NCBI GenBank assembly: GCA_963169325.1
Contig: CAUJEY010000026.1
Location: 1 to 52,367, forward strand
Direction: 5' to 3'
DNA: 52,367 nt
DNA from: Bacteroidota bacterium
Lineage (GTDB): Bacteria > Bacteroidota > Bacteroidia > Chitinophagales > Saprospiraceae
The position numbers and the translations under genes are program-made. Shown piece by piece: positions 23,622-32,197 of the stretch (within the stretch, counting starts at the first letter, position 1; every line of letters starts with the position of its first letter). The notes under the pieces are model-generated. The model made no database searches. It saw only the letters and a program-made list of their open reading frames with translations, and was not told the DNA's origin.

Positions 23622-26600
23622 ATGCAAAATCCAAAGCCTTACCAGCCGAAAAATAAAGTCCGTATCGTCACTGCCGCCAGCCTTTTCGACGGCCACGATG
23701 CCGCCATCAATATCATGCGGCGCATCATGCAAAGCACCGGCGCCGAGATTATCCACCTGGGCCACAACCGCTCGGTACAGGAAATCGTGGACTGCGCCAT
23801 TCAGGAAGACGTACAAGGCATCGCAATCACCTCCTACCAGGGCGGCCACACCGAGTTTTTCAAATACATGTACGACCTGCTTAAAGAGCGCGGGGCCGGG
23901 CATATCAAGATATTCGGCGGCGGCGGCGGCACCATCCTGCCCTCCGAAATAGAAGAACTGCACGCTTACGGCATCACCCGGCTATACCACCCCGACGACG
24001 GCCGGGCTTTGGGTTTACAAGGCATGATCAACGACCTGTTGGAACAGTGCGATTTTCCGCTCGGTTTTTCCACCAACGGCGAACTCAAACACCTCGGTGA
24101 ACGCAACCCCGGGGCAATCGCCCGGCTGATTACTGTTGCGGAAAACAACCCCGATTTTTACGAAAAAGAAATACGTCCCCGGCTCAACCCCACCCCCATC
24201 CCCTCCCCCGAAGGGGAGGGGGGCATGTTCCCTGATACTCCTGAAAAAGACACACGCCATCAAGCCCCCCTCCCCTTCGGGGGAGGGGATGGGGGAGGGG
24301 TTGTCCTCGGCATCACCGGCACCGGCGGCGCCGGTAAATCTTCCCTTGTAGATGAACTCGTGCGGCGTTTCCTCCTCGATTTTGAAGACAAAACCCTGGG
24401 CATTATTTCCGTAGACCCCTCCAAACGCAAAACCGGCGGCGCCCTGCTCGGCGACCGCATCCGCATGAACGCCATCAATACCCCGCGGGTGTACATGCGC
24501 TCGCTCGCCACACGCCAGAGCAACCTGGCCCTGTCGAAATACGTGCAGTCTGCGGTAGAAATCCTCAAAGCCGCAGGGTTCGATCTGATCATCCTGGAAA
24601 CCAGTGGAATCGGCCAGAGCGATACGGAAATCATCGACCATAGCAACCTGTCGCTGTATGTGATGACGCCCGAATTCGGCGCTGCCACCCAGCTGGAAAA
24701 GATCGATATGCTCGATTTTGCCGATGTGGTGGCCATCAACAAATTTGACAAACGCGGCGCCCTCGACGCTTTGCGCGATGTGCGCAAACAGGTGCAGCGC
24801 AACCACCAGGCCTGGAATGTGGCCGTTGACGAAATGCCGGTATTCGGCTGTATTGCCAGCCAGTTCAACGACCCCGGCGTCAACCAGCTCTACCGCCGAA
24901 TCATGGATTTGCTGGTGGAAAAAGGTAACGCCAACTGGCAGTCGGCGTACAAGGCCACCAATGACATCTCCGAAAAAATCTACATCATCCCGCCGCAACG
25001 CACCCGTTATCTCTCCGAAATAGCCGAAACCAACCGCCATTACGACAAACAGGCGGAAGAACAGGCGGCTATTGCCCGGAAAATGTGGAGTTTAAAAAAC
25101 GCAATCGAAACGGTGGACGGAGGACGGGAGACGGTGGACGCTCAGGTGATCGACGTTTTGAAAAAACGATATTCAGAACTGGAAACTCAGATCGACTGGC
25201 GTTGCAAACGGATTCTCGAAGGCCATGAAGAAAAGAAAAACCGCTACGCCGCCGACGAATACGTTTACCACGTACGCGGCAAAGAGGTACGGGTAAAAAC
25301 CCACACCGAAAGTCTTTCCCATACACGTATCCCGCGGGTTGTTTTCCCGCGCTATCAGGATTGGGGCGATATCCTCCGCTGGCGGCTCCAGGAAAACCTG
25401 CCGGGCGAGTTTCCCTACACGGCCGGCGTGTTTCCGTTCAAACGCGAGGGCGAAGACCCCACACGTATGTTTGCCGGTGAAGGCGGCCCCGAGCGCACTA
25501 ACCTGCGCTTCCACTACGTATCCCAGGGCCTGCCCGCCGCCCGCCTGAGCACGGCTTTCGACTCGGTCACGCTCTACGGCGAAGACCCCGACTACCGCCC
25601 GGATATTTACGGCAAAATCGGCAACTCCGGCGTATCGGTCTGCTGCCTCGACGACGCTAAAAAACTCTACTCCGGTTTCGACCTCTGCGACCCGAAAACA
25701 TCCGTGTCGATGACGATCAACGGCCCGGCAGCCACTGTGGCAGCCTTTTTTATGAACGCCGCCATCGATCAGCAGTGTGAAAAATACATCCGCGAAAACG
25801 GGTTGGAACATTTGGTGGAAGCCAAATTAAAGGAAAAATATGATGATAAGGGGCTGCCGCGGCCGCGGTACAACCCCACCCCCATCCCCTCCCCCGAAGG
25901 GGAGGGGGGGATGATCGCGGAAACTGATCCAAGACTACCCGGAAGCAAGCCCCCCTCCCTTTCGGGGGAGGGGATGGGGGTGGGGTTGCCCGAAGGCAAC
26001 GACGGCCTCGGTCTGCTCCTCCTCGGCCTCACCGGCGACGAAGTGTTGCCCACCGATGTGTACAACCAATTGAAAGCCAAAGCCCTGCAATCCGTACGTG
26101 GTACCGTGCAGGCCGATATTCTGAAAGAAGACCAGGCGCAAAACACCTGTATTTTCAGCACGGAATTCAGCCTGCGGGTAATGGGCGATGTGCAGGCGTA
26201 TTTTATTCAAAACAAGGTTCGTAACTTCTACTCGGTTTCAATTTCCGGATACCATATCGCCGAGGCCGGCGCCAATCCGATCTCGCAGTTGGCCTTTACC
26301 CTGGCCAATGGGTTCACGTTTGTGGAATACTACGTGTCGCGCGGGATGAACATCGACGACTTTGCGCCCAACCTGTCGTTTTTCTTCTCCAACGGCGTCG
26401 ATCCCGAATACGCCGTCATCGGGCGCGTGGCACGGCGTATTTGGGCCAAAGCCATGCGGTTCAAATACGGCGCCAACCAGCGCAGCCAGATGTTGAAGTA
26501 CCATATTCAAACCTCGGGCCGCTCCCTGCACGCGCAGGAAATCGCCTTCAACGATATCCGCACTACCCTGCAAGCGTTGTACGCCATTTACGACAACTGC

Positions 26601-27197
26601 AACTCGTTGCATACCAACGCTTACGATGAAGCCATCACCACGCCTACCGAAGAATCGGTGCGCCGGGCCATGGCCATCCAGTTGATCATCAATAAGGAAC
26701 TGGGCCTGAGCAAAAATGAAAACCCGCTGCAAGGCTCCTTTATTATCGAAGAACTGACCGACCTGGTGGAAGAAGCAGTGCTGCTCGAATTCGACCGCAT
26801 CACCGAACGCGGCGGCGTGCTGGGCGCCATGGAAACGATGTACCAGCGCGGTAAAATCCAGGAAGAAAGCCTGTACTACGAAACGCTGAAACACACCGGC
26901 GAACTGCCCCTTGTGGGCGTCAATACCTTCCTGAGCAAAGACGGTTCACCAACTATCCTGCCCAGAGAGGTAATTCGGGCCACGGAGGCTGAAAAAGAAG
27001 ACCAGATTCAAACCCTGCGGAATCTGCACGCGACAAACCGGCAGAAGTCGGCAGAGACCCTGCGCCGCCTGCAACAGGCCGCCGTGCGTAACGAAAATGT
27101 GTTTGAAGAACTGATGGAGGCGGTGAAAACCTGTTCCCTGGGGCAGATCACGCATGCGTTGTATGAGGTGGGTGGGCAGTACCGGCGGAATATGTAG
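23622..27197 (+). CDS. icmF: Fused isobutyryl-CoA mutase IcmF with two palindromic insertions
   Basis: A 1191-residue adenosylcobalamin-dependent acyl-CoA mutase that interconverts isobutyryl- and n-butyryl-CoA and/or related acyl-CoAs. Order: B12-binding domain (about 10-150; lower ligand H25 in FDGHDAA), MeaI-type G-protein chaperone (Walker [10 protein letters not shown] near 232-240; [15 protein letters not shown]), and the substrate domain (about 530-1191). [20 protein letters not shown] is characteristic of IcmF rather than methylmalonyl-CoA mutase. It is longer than typical IcmF (roughly 1090-1130) because residues about 189-227 and 751-789 are encoded by palindromic repeat elements lying in linkers; a third small repeat-like insert may be at residues 497-508. 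All catalytic motifs remain and the frame is open, so the protein is probably functional. Confidence 0.95.
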   Translation: MQNPKPYQPKNKVRIVTAASLFDGHDAAINIMRRIMQSTGAEIIHLGHNRSVQEIVDCAIQEDVQGIAITSYQGGHTEFFKYMYDLLKERGAGHIKIFGGGGGTILPSEIEELHAYGITRLYHPDDGRALGLQGMINDLLEQCDFPLGFSTNGELKHLGERNPGAIARLITVAENNPDFYEKEIRPRLNPTPIPSPEGEGGMFPDTPEKDTRHQAPLPFGGGDGGGVVLGITGTGGAGKSSLVDELVRRFLLDFEDKTLGIISVDPSKRKTGGALLGDRIRMNAINTPRVYMRSLATRQSNLALSKYVQSAVEILKAAGFDLIILETSGIGQSDTEIIDHSNLSLYVMTPEFGAATQLEKIDMLDFADVVAINKFDKRGALDALRDVRKQVQRNHQAWNVAVDEMPVFGCIASQFNDPGVNQLYRRIMDLLVEKGNANWQSAYKATNDISEKIYIIPPQRTRYLSEIAETNRHYDKQAEEQAAIARKMWSLKNAIETVDGGRETVDAQVIDVLKKRYSELETQIDWRCKRILEGHEEKKNRYAADEYVYHVRGKEVRVKTHTESLSHTRIPRVVFPRYQDWGDILRWRLQENLPGEFPYTAGVFPFKREGEDPTRMFAGEGGPERTNLRFHYVSQGLPAARLSTAFDSVTLYGEDPDYRPDIYGKIGNSGVSVCCLDDAKKLYSGFDLCDPKTSVSMTINGPAATVAAFFMNAAIDQQCEKYIRENGLEHLVEAKLKEKYDDKGLPRPRYNPTPIPSPEGEGGMIAETDPRLPGSKPPSLSGEGMGVGLPEGNDGLGLLLLGLTGDEVLPTDVYNQLKAKALQSVRGTVQADILKEDQAQNTCIFSTEFSLRVMGDVQAYFIQNKVRNFYSVSISGYHIAEAGANPISQLAFTLANGFTFVEYYVSRGMNIDDFAPNLSFFFSNGVDPEYAVIGRVARRIWAKAMRFKYGANQRSQMLKYHIQTSGRSLHAQEIAFNDIRTTLQALYAIYDNCNSLHTNAYDEAITTPTEESVRRAMAIQLIINKELGLSKNENPLQGSFIIEELTDLVEEAVLLEFDRITERGGVLGAMETMYQRGKIQEESLYYETLKHTGELPLVGVNTFLSKDGSPTILPREVIRATEAEKEDQIQTLRNLHATNRQKSAETLRRLQQAAVRNENVFEELMEAVKTCSLGQITHALYEVGGQYRRNM
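24186..24302 (+). repeat. In-frame palindromic element E1 inside icmF
   Basis: 117 bp: left arm 24186-24223 and right arm 24265-24302 (38 nt each, one mismatch as inverted repeats) around a 41-nt spacer. Each arm has its own mini-palindrome (CCCCTCCCC, CGAA, GGGGAGGGG). The length is 39 codons exactly, so the reading frame is kept. It encodes [13 protein letters not shown] on the left and [13 protein letters not shown] on the right, between the B12 and G-protein domains. The right arm on the coding strand has four G-runs suited to a G-quadruplex. Confidence 0.95.
25111..25142 (+). repeat. Small repeat-like insert in icmF
   Basis: GACGGTGGACG-like words are directly repeated around a GAGGACGGGA core, encoding [11 protein letters not shown] in a variable helical linker. 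The sequence looks like the short-unit intergenic tracts rather than the surrounding gene. Smaller and less certain than E1 and E2. Confidence 0.45.
25872..25987 (+). repeat. In-frame palindromic element E2 inside icmF
   Basis: 116 bp: left arm 25872-25909 identical to that of E1, right arm 25950-25987 with one internal mismatch to the inverted left arm, and a 40-nt spacer unrelated to the spacer of E1. Because the spacer is one base shorter, the right arm is read in a different frame ([13 protein letters not shown]) yet stays open. It lies in the mutase-domain loop just before [13 protein letters not shown]. Confidence 0.95.
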
Positions 27198-27230
27198 TTT
27201 TGGTTTTTTATCGCCCATCGCTTAAATTTG
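27198..27230 (+). promoter_or_regulatory. Promoter of the toxin-antitoxin unit
   Basis: TTTTG at 27198-27202, a 20-nt spacer and an exact TAAATTTG at 27223-27230, 33 nt before the antitoxin ATG. The -33 part begins immediately after the icmF stop. Confidence 0.7.
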
Positions 27231-27263
27231 CATCCCAACGCATCTTTTTTATCTACTCAAGGT

Positions 27264-27533
27264 ATGAACCTAATTCTTGAAATCGGCTACGAGCAACTTT
27301 TGCAACTGTTTCGGCAACTGCCGCCGAAACAGAAAAAGCAGTTTTTAAAAGAAATTGAGAAGGAGGTTATTGAGTCTGATATTAATACGAATCTTGTCCA
27401 AGAGCCTGCTCCCGATTACCCCCGGATGGACCTGAAATCTGCCGCTGCACTGTTAATAGATGATTATCAGCAAGATGGAGAATTGACAACATTCACCGCT
27501 TTAGACGCCGAACCCTTTCATGAAACGCGGTGA
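27264..27533 (+). CDS. Probable antitoxin of a MazF/PemK-type module
   Basis: An 89-residue protein directly upstream of, and overlapping by 14 nt, a MazF/PemK-type toxin gene. The N-terminal half is helical and charged (LLQLFRQLPPKQKKQFLKEIEKEV), and the C-terminal part (PRMDLKSAAALLIDDYQQDGELTTFTALDAEPFHE) is acidic and rich in short motifs, as expected for a toxin-neutralising tail. The Leu-Pro-Pro-Lys-Gln segment resembles short uncharacterised antitoxins found beside MazF-like toxins in Cyanobacteria and Bacteroidota. I do not recognise a named DNA-binding fold. The start at 27264 fits the promoter; an earlier in-frame start would overlap the -7 box. Autoregulation is typical for the family but not shown here. 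Confidence 0.8.
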   Translation: MNLILEIGYEQLLQLFRQLPPKQKKQFLKEIEKEVIESDINTNLVQEPAPDYPRMDLKSAAALLIDDYQQDGELTTFTALDAEPFHETR

Positions 27534-27858
27534 AATATGGCAAGTCAATCTTGATCCAACGATTGGCGCCGAAATTCAAAAATCCCGTCCGGCTATAATC
27601 GTAAATGACGATTCGGTCGGTATTCTTCCGCTTCGGGTGATAGTTCCAATTACAGACTGGAAGCCACAATATGGTGCAGCATCGTGGATGGTTAAAATTG
27701 ATCCGGATGCAACAAATGGCCTCTCAAAACCTTCTTCAGCTGATTGTTTTCAGTTGAGGTCGGTTTCACAATTGCGGCTCATGTACAAAATTGGAGCAGT
27801 CTCATTTGCAAAATTGACAGAAATTGAAACCGCGTTAAAGGCAGTTTTAAAAATTTGA
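27520..27858 (+). CDS. MazF/PemK-family endoribonuclease toxin
   Basis: A 112-residue toxin. The N-terminus MKRGEIWQVNLDPTIGAEIQKSRPAIIVND carries the PemK/MazF hallmarks: GEIW, the G-x-E-x-x-K-x-R-P catalytic/RNA-binding stretch (R in SRP) and a following hydrophobic strand. The later VIVPITDW and ADCFQLRSVSQLRL match the T/S-rich and Q-x-R-x strands of the SH3-like barrel. Members cleave mRNA or tRNA at short sequence motifs; the target site is not predictable. It overlaps the antitoxin by 14 nt, implying coupled translation. It ends 4 nt before the stop of the minus-strand DUF885 gene. Confidence 0.93.
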   Translation: MKRGEIWQVNLDPTIGAEIQKSRPAIIVNDDSVGILPLRVIVPITDWKPQYGAASWMVKIDPDATNGLSKPSSADCFQLRSVSQLRLMYKIGAVSFAKLTEIETALKAVLKI

Positions 27859-27862
27859 ACTA

Positions 27863-29629
27863 TCATTTACTCCCCACCACCCAACGATTCACCTTCTCCT
27901 CCAACACCTTTACCGGCAAACACCCCGCCTCCAGCACCTGGTTGTGAAACGCCCGGATATTGAACTTTGGGCCTAATTCCCGCTCCGCCTTCTGCCGGAG
28001 TTCCAGGATTTTCAACTGACCGATTTTGTACGACAAGGCCTGGCCGGGTATAGCCATGTAACGCTCAATTTCAGCCACAATACTCTCTTCCGGCTCGGCC
28101 TCATTGGCTTTGGAGTATTCGATGGCCTGCTCGCGGGTCCAGCCTTTGGTGTGCAGGCCCACATCCACCACAAGGCGGATGGCGCGGTGCATTTCGCTGG
28201 TGAGCATGCCGAAATATTGATAAGGGTCGGTGTACAAGCCGAGTTCTTTGCCCAGGCTTTCGGTGTACAGCGCCCAACCTTCTCCATAAGCGCCGTACCA
28301 CAGGAAGCGGCGGAAAACGGGCAGCAAGGTGTCTTCCTGTTGCAGCGAAATCTGGTAGTGGTGCCCCGGAATGGCTTCGTGCAGAAACAGCGCTTCGCCG
28401 CCCACCACATTGTGTTTTGTGGCGTCGGGCACCGGCACGTAGAAAATGCCCGGCCGGCTGCCGTCGGGTGTGCCTTGCACGTATTCGGCACTGGCCGAGG
28501 CTTCGCGGAAAGCCTCTGTGCGGCGCACCTCGAAACGGGATTTGGGGACGAGGTCGAACATCTTGTTCAATTGAGGCCGCATGGTGGTTTCCAACCCGGC
28601 GTACCAGCCGACGACTTGTTCCGGCGTTTTGAAAGGCGTGAATTTTTTGTCGCTGCGCACCTGATCGAAAAAAGCACGCAAATCGCCTTTGAAACCCACC
28701 TCCGTTTTTACTTTTTCCATTTCACCGCGAATGCGGGCAACTTCGCGCTCGCCGAGATCAAATATTTCGTCGGCGCTGAGGTCGGTGGTCGTCCAGTATC
28801 TGATCAGATAGTCGTAGCGTTCGCGGCCACCGGGGATGGCTGAAATTCCGGAAGTAGCGCGGCCGTTGGGCAGGTATTCTTTTTCAAAAAAATCAGCCAT
28901 TTTTTGAAATGCCGGTACCAATTGTTCGCGGATGGCCTTGGAATAGGCTTCGGTCAGGCGCGTTTTTTCGGCTGCCGGGAAGTCGTCCGGCAGGTTATGA
29001 ATGGGGCCGTAATACAGGCTTTTGGTCGGGTCGTCGGTGACCAATTCTTTAAATTGTGGGATAATACGCTCAATCAGCACCTTGGGCAACACATAGCCCT
29101 GGCCGATGCCTTTGCGCATGTACGTGAGTGCTGAATCGCACCAGACCGGGAAAACAGCCACCCGCTTGAGCCAGTTGTCGTAGTCCTGTACCGTTTTGAA
29201 CGGTTGTGGGCCGCTGCCCGAGCCATACTGCCCGAAAGTAAGCGGCAGGCTCCAAAATTGATTCACGGAGAGGTAGTTGTCGGGAAATTGCAGTCCGGCG
29301 AGACTGATATCGCACTCCCATTGCAGGATGTCGTAACTGATCCGGTCGTTCGGCGTCATTGCAGCCGGGTCGTATTGGGCCAGGGCGGCTTTTGTACGGG
29401 TGTAAAACGCGCGCAGTTTTTCCCGAAAAACCTCGCTCACATCAATGGGCAACTGATCGTTGTACCCCGCTACCCCTTGCTGGGTGGCTTGCATGGGGTA
29501 AAAGCCCAACCACTCGCGATAGTAGTTTTCCAGCAGGTCTTTGAATGGCACAGCCGCTTGTTCCTTCGGTTTGGAGGTGCAGGCAATACCGGACAGCGTG
29601 ATGAGAATCAGAAAAAGCAAAAAGCGCAT
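27863..29629 (-). CDS. DUF885-family zinc-peptidase-like lipoprotein
   Basis: A 588-residue predicted lipoprotein. Signal peptide with lipobox C17 in LSGIACTSK; this fixes the start at 29629 rather than the open frame reaching 29884, which lies partly upstream of the -7 box at 29660. DUF885 signatures are visible: YYREWLGFYP near the N-terminus, DQVRSDKKFTPFKTPEQV, and the zinc motif HEAIPGHHYQ (H417, E418, P421, G422, H423). WTREQAIEY and ERYMAIPGQALSYKIGQLKI near the C-terminus are also conserved. The family is an M3-like gluzincin group, and some members are peptidases. It probably acts on peptides at the outer membrane or in the periplasm. Confidence 0.92.
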   Translation of the reverse strand: MRFLLFLILITLSGIACTSKPKEQAAVPFKDLLENYYREWLGFYPMQATQQGVAGYNDQLPIDVSEVFREKLRAFYTRTKAALAQYDPAAMTPNDRISYDILQWECDISLAGLQFPDNYLSVNQFWSLPLTFGQYGSGSGPQPFKTVQDYDNWLKRVAVFPVWCDSALTYMRKGIGQGYVLPKVLIERIIPQFKELVTDDPTKSLYYGPIHNLPDDFPAAEKTRLTEAYSKAIREQLVPAFQKMADFFEKEYLPNGRATSGISAIPGGRERYDYLIRYWTTTDLSADEIFDLGEREVARIRGEMEKVKTEVGFKGDLRAFFDQVRSDKKFTPFKTPEQVVGWYAGLETTMRPQLNKMFDLVPKSRFEVRRTEAFREASASAEYVQGTPDGSRPGIFYVPVPDATKHNVVGGEALFLHEAIPGHHYQISLQQEDTLLPVFRRFLWYGAYGEGWALYTESLGKELGLYTDPYQYFGMLTSEMHRAIRLVVDVGLHTKGWTREQAIEYSKANEAEPEESIVAEIERYMAIPGQALSYKIGQLKILELRQKAERELGPKFNIRAFHNQVLEAGCLPVKVLEEKVNRWVVGSK

Positions 29630-29659
29630 CGTGGTTGTTGTTTGGAAAATGATAGAGGA

Positions 29660-29667
29660 CAAAAGTA
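29660..29667 (-). promoter_or_regulatory. -7 box (TACTTTTG) for the DUF885 gene
   Basis: Exact TAnnTTTG on the minus strand, ending 30 nt before the start codon; a TTG lies 23 nt further upstream (29691-29693), slightly wider than the usual spacing. Confidence 0.5.
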
Positions 29668-29792
29668 AAAGCCCATATCCGGAAACCTGGCAACAGCAGA
29701 CGAAATACACGGAGAAGCCGGTAAATGGCGAAAGCGTCCGGGTTTTACAGGGGAAAGAGCAAGCGTTAACAAAAAGGCTGCGATGTAAAAAA

Positions 29793-29800
29793 TATCTTTG
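29793..29800 (+). promoter_or_regulatory. -7 box (TATCTTTG) for the frameshifted metzincin-like gene
   Basis: Exact TAnnTTTG, 31 nt upstream of the ATG at 29832. Its position supports 29832 as the true start of the gene that now continues in another frame after about 30025. Confidence 0.5.
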
Positions 29801-29831
29801 CCGTGTTCTTTTTAATATAAAAACCTCCTGC

Positions 29832-30197
29832 ATGCTTCGTATTCCGTACACCTGCTTTTCCCTCCTGGGATTTATTTTTTTCATTCAGCCGCTCCGCGCA
29901 CAACTTTACGAACTTCCGTTTTCCGAAATTGCCGGCCGTTCCACGCTGATCGTCGAAGGCCGGGTCATTGCCCGCAACGCTTTTTGGGACAATCAGCGCC
30001 ACAACATATATACGGCCAATACGGAGCCGTATCCGGCATTTTTAAAGGCGCCGCCTTGGCCCCGGCAACGCTTCAGGTCATTACCCGGGGCGGCATCGTG
30101 GGCGACCGGATGGATATCGTGTCCGAATCGGTGCAGTACGCAGTGGGCGATGCCGGGATGTTTTGCCTGGTTCCCGCCCCAATGGACGTTCCGGTGA
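29832..30197 (+). pseudogene. 5' fragment of the metzincin-like T9SS gene, before the frame shift
   Basis: This frame opens with a good signal peptide (MLRIPYTCFSLLGFIFF...LRA) and then GRSTLIVEGRVIARNAFWD and NIYTANT, which match the N-terminus of secreted Bacteroidota metalloproteases. After about 30025 its translation turns to nonsense rich in Pro, Trp and Arg and ends at 30197. The continuation, AVSGIFKGAAL, is in the frame that starts at 29984. One extra base between 30024 and 30026 would give NT-x-AVSGIFKG, the family-like pattern. So this is the broken or mis-sequenced 5' end of the next entry, not a separate gene. Confidence 0.8.
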
Positions 30198-31933
30198 CGC
30201 CGGCCTGGGAAAACTACGGTTCACCGCACGGCTTTTTCCGGTATGATTTGTACGCCAATACGGTGGAACACCCGTTTCATACATTCTCTCAGATCAACGA
30301 TTTACGCGAAAAAATTAAAACCCTGACCCGCGAACCGGTCATCGCGATACCGGGGCAGGAATTAAATCCGGCGACCAGCGACCGGGCCACACCGGTAATC
30401 ACCTCGTTCTCGCCCACCACCACGACTGCCGGCACAGGCAGTATCCTGACGATCAATGGCAGCAATTTCGGCGCTACGCAGGGATTGGTTCGGTTCGTCA
30501 ACGGCAATACCGGGGGTGTTTTCGATGCCGATGTGGCTGATATTATTTCCTGGAGCGATACGGAAATCACCACGCTGGTGCCTTCCACCTCCAGTTCATT
30601 CGGCGTTGCCGCAACCGGAACCATCCAGGTGCGCAACAGCAGCAGCGAAACCGGTACCAGCAGCGGGACGCTGACCATCGATTTTGCCTATACCAATATT
30701 ACATATTCAGGTGAAAAATATGGCGCCAAATTAGTGGAGCGCAACGGCGACGGCGGCATGACCTTTACCATGAGCACTTCCATCTGCAACACCGCCGATC
30801 AGGACGCCGTCAATGCCCTCGGCCGGGCCCTGCGCGAATGGCGTTGTGCAACCGGCGTCAACTGGAGTCTTTCAACGTCCTCTACTTCGAGCACTGCCAT
30901 TGACGGCGATGGGATCAATATCATCACCTGGGATGTTACCGTGCCACTCACCGGTGCAGTCGGCCAGGCCACCAGCCGGTATTCCGGCTGCTCCGACGGC
31001 CCCGATTTATATTGGTTTGTAGATGAAGTTGATATCAATCTGGGCGACGGCTCCAACTGGTATTATTGCGACAATGCGGCGGGTATTCCGTTTGCCAGTT
31101 ATGATTTCCAATCGGTTGTATTTCACGAACTGGGTCACGGGCACCAACTGGGCCACCTGAACAATACCGCCGCCGTGATGCACCGCTCCATTTCCAATAG
31201 CCAGATCAAGCGCACGCTGACTGCCGGGGAACTGGGCGGCGCCGATTTTATTATCAATCAAAGCGCTGCCCCCTGCGGACCCGACCCGATGACCCTGCTG
31301 AGCGCACCGGCTTGTCTGGGCATGGTAATGCCCACCGCCTGCGACGATGCAGGGGGCTGTACGGCTTCGCTGCCGGTCGAGTTGCTCTACTTTCGGGGTG
31401 CTGCCGTAGAAACCGGTATCCGGCTTGATTGGAGCACCGCCACGGAATTCCAAAACGATTTTTTCACCCTCGAACGCTCCGCCGACGCGATCGCCTTTTC
31501 GCCCCTGGCAAATATCCCCGGCGAGTCATTTTCAACAGCCGTAAAAACGTATGGTTACCTCGACGCGCATCCTTTGCCCGGCTTGAACTATTATCGCCTC
31601 CGGCAAACGGACCGCGACGGCAGCGAAACGGCATTGGGCACCGTTGCCATCCGCTTCGGAAAACCCGAGCCGCTCGTACGGGTATATCCCAACCCGGCAG
31701 CAGGCGACCGGATTTATATCGCCACCGAAAACCTGGAAGCCGGTGAACGAATGGAACTGGTGCTCACCGATTTGACCGGGCGACAGGTGACGCGGCAGGA
31801 ATTGGAAATCGCCGGGCCGGTTAGTCCCTCCACACTGCTGCTTTCCGGCGTCGATACGGGCGTTTATCTGCTTTGGATTTATGCTGCCGAAGACCGGCGT
31901 TTGCTCCGGCAGGAATTGTTGGTGAAGCGCTAA
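29984..31933 (+). CDS. Metzincin-like secreted metalloprotease with IPT/TIG and T9SS domains (5' end in another frame)
   Basis: The main part of a secreted protein of about 700 residues; the first 70 or so residues, with the signal peptide, are in the frame beginning at 29832. After an N-terminal region typical of matrixin-like Bacteroidota proteases comes an IPT/TIG fold (PVITSFSPTTTTAGTGSILTI...). The protease domain has HELGHGHQLGH, fitting HExxHxxxxxH with all three histidines; the usual Gly of metzincins at position 8 is Gln. A Met-turn-like AAVMH follows. The last 85 or so residues (VRVYPNPAAGD...GVYLLWI) are a type A T9SS sorting domain. The reported start codon is only the first in this frame. 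The frame shift may be real or an assembly error. Confidence 0.85.
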   Translation: MGQSAPQHIYGQYGAVSGIFKGAALAPATLQVITRGGIVGDRMDIVSESVQYAVGDAGMFCLVPAPMDVPVTPAWENYGSPHGFFRYDLYANTVEHPFHTFSQINDLREKIKTLTREPVIAIPGQELNPATSDRATPVITSFSPTTTTAGTGSILTINGSNFGATQGLVRFVNGNTGGVFDADVADIISWSDTEITTLVPSTSSSFGVAATGTIQVRNSSSETGTSSGTLTIDFAYTNITYSGEKYGAKLVERNGDGGMTFTMSTSICNTADQDAVNALGRALREWRCATGVNWSLSTSSTSSTAIDGDGINIITWDVTVPLTGAVGQATSRYSGCSDGPDLYWFVDEVDINLGDGSNWYYCDNAAGIPFASYDFQSVVFHELGHGHQLGHLNNTAAVMHRSISNSQIKRTLTAGELGGADFIINQSAAPCGPDPMTLLSAPACLGMVMPTACDDAGGCTASLPVELLYFRGAAVETGIRLDWSTATEFQNDFFTLERSADAIAFSPLANIPGESFSTAVKTYGYLDAHPLPGLNYYRLRQTDRDGSETALGTVAIRFGKPEPLVRVYPNPAAGDRIYIATENLEAGERMELVLTDLTGRQVTRQELEIAGPVSPSTLLLSGVDTGVYLLWIYAAEDRRLLRQELLVKR

Positions 31934-32058
31934 ATCCGGCCTTATAAACCAGTAAATACCCCTCCATGAATACCCTGAAAACTAAAAATATTGTAAAAAA
32001 CCGGATTAAGATTTAACAAGAATCTTGTAAAAATGCCGGAGATATGAAAATAAGTTGT

Positions 32059-32066
32059 TATTTTTG
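32059..32066 (+). promoter_or_regulatory. -7 box (TATTTTTG) for the SdrD-B protein gene
   Basis: Exact TAnnTTTG, 131 nt upstream of the ATG at 32198, implying a long leader. No -33 TTG at normal distance. The intergenic stretch 31934-32197 otherwise shows only A/T-rich sequence. Confidence 0.4.
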
Positions 32067-32197
32067 GCATCGCCGATCCCGGCTGCTTTACCAGCCATTT
32101 TATTTTTTTTAATCCAGTTCCGTTTGTTTGTTCGCTTGTTCATTAGTGTCGCTGTTCTTGGTTCCACCTGTTTCATCTTTTACCAAAAACGCAGATT

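Noticed and set aside
24015-25040. 341-residue minus-strand frame inside icmF
   Set aside because: It is a shadow of the G-protein domain; it stays open partly because the palindromic element has few stops in any frame.
24186-25987. Composite transposon bounded by E1 and E2
   Set aside because: The DNA between them is ordinary icmF coding sequence with intact motifs and no transposase.
30041-30047. TTTAAAG as a programmed -1 frameshift signal in the metzincin-like gene
   Set aside because: It is in the right phase, but the residues just upstream (AVSGIFKG) in the new frame already fit the family, so the shift most likely lies before it. No downstream stem or pseudoknot was recognised. Kept only as an alternative.
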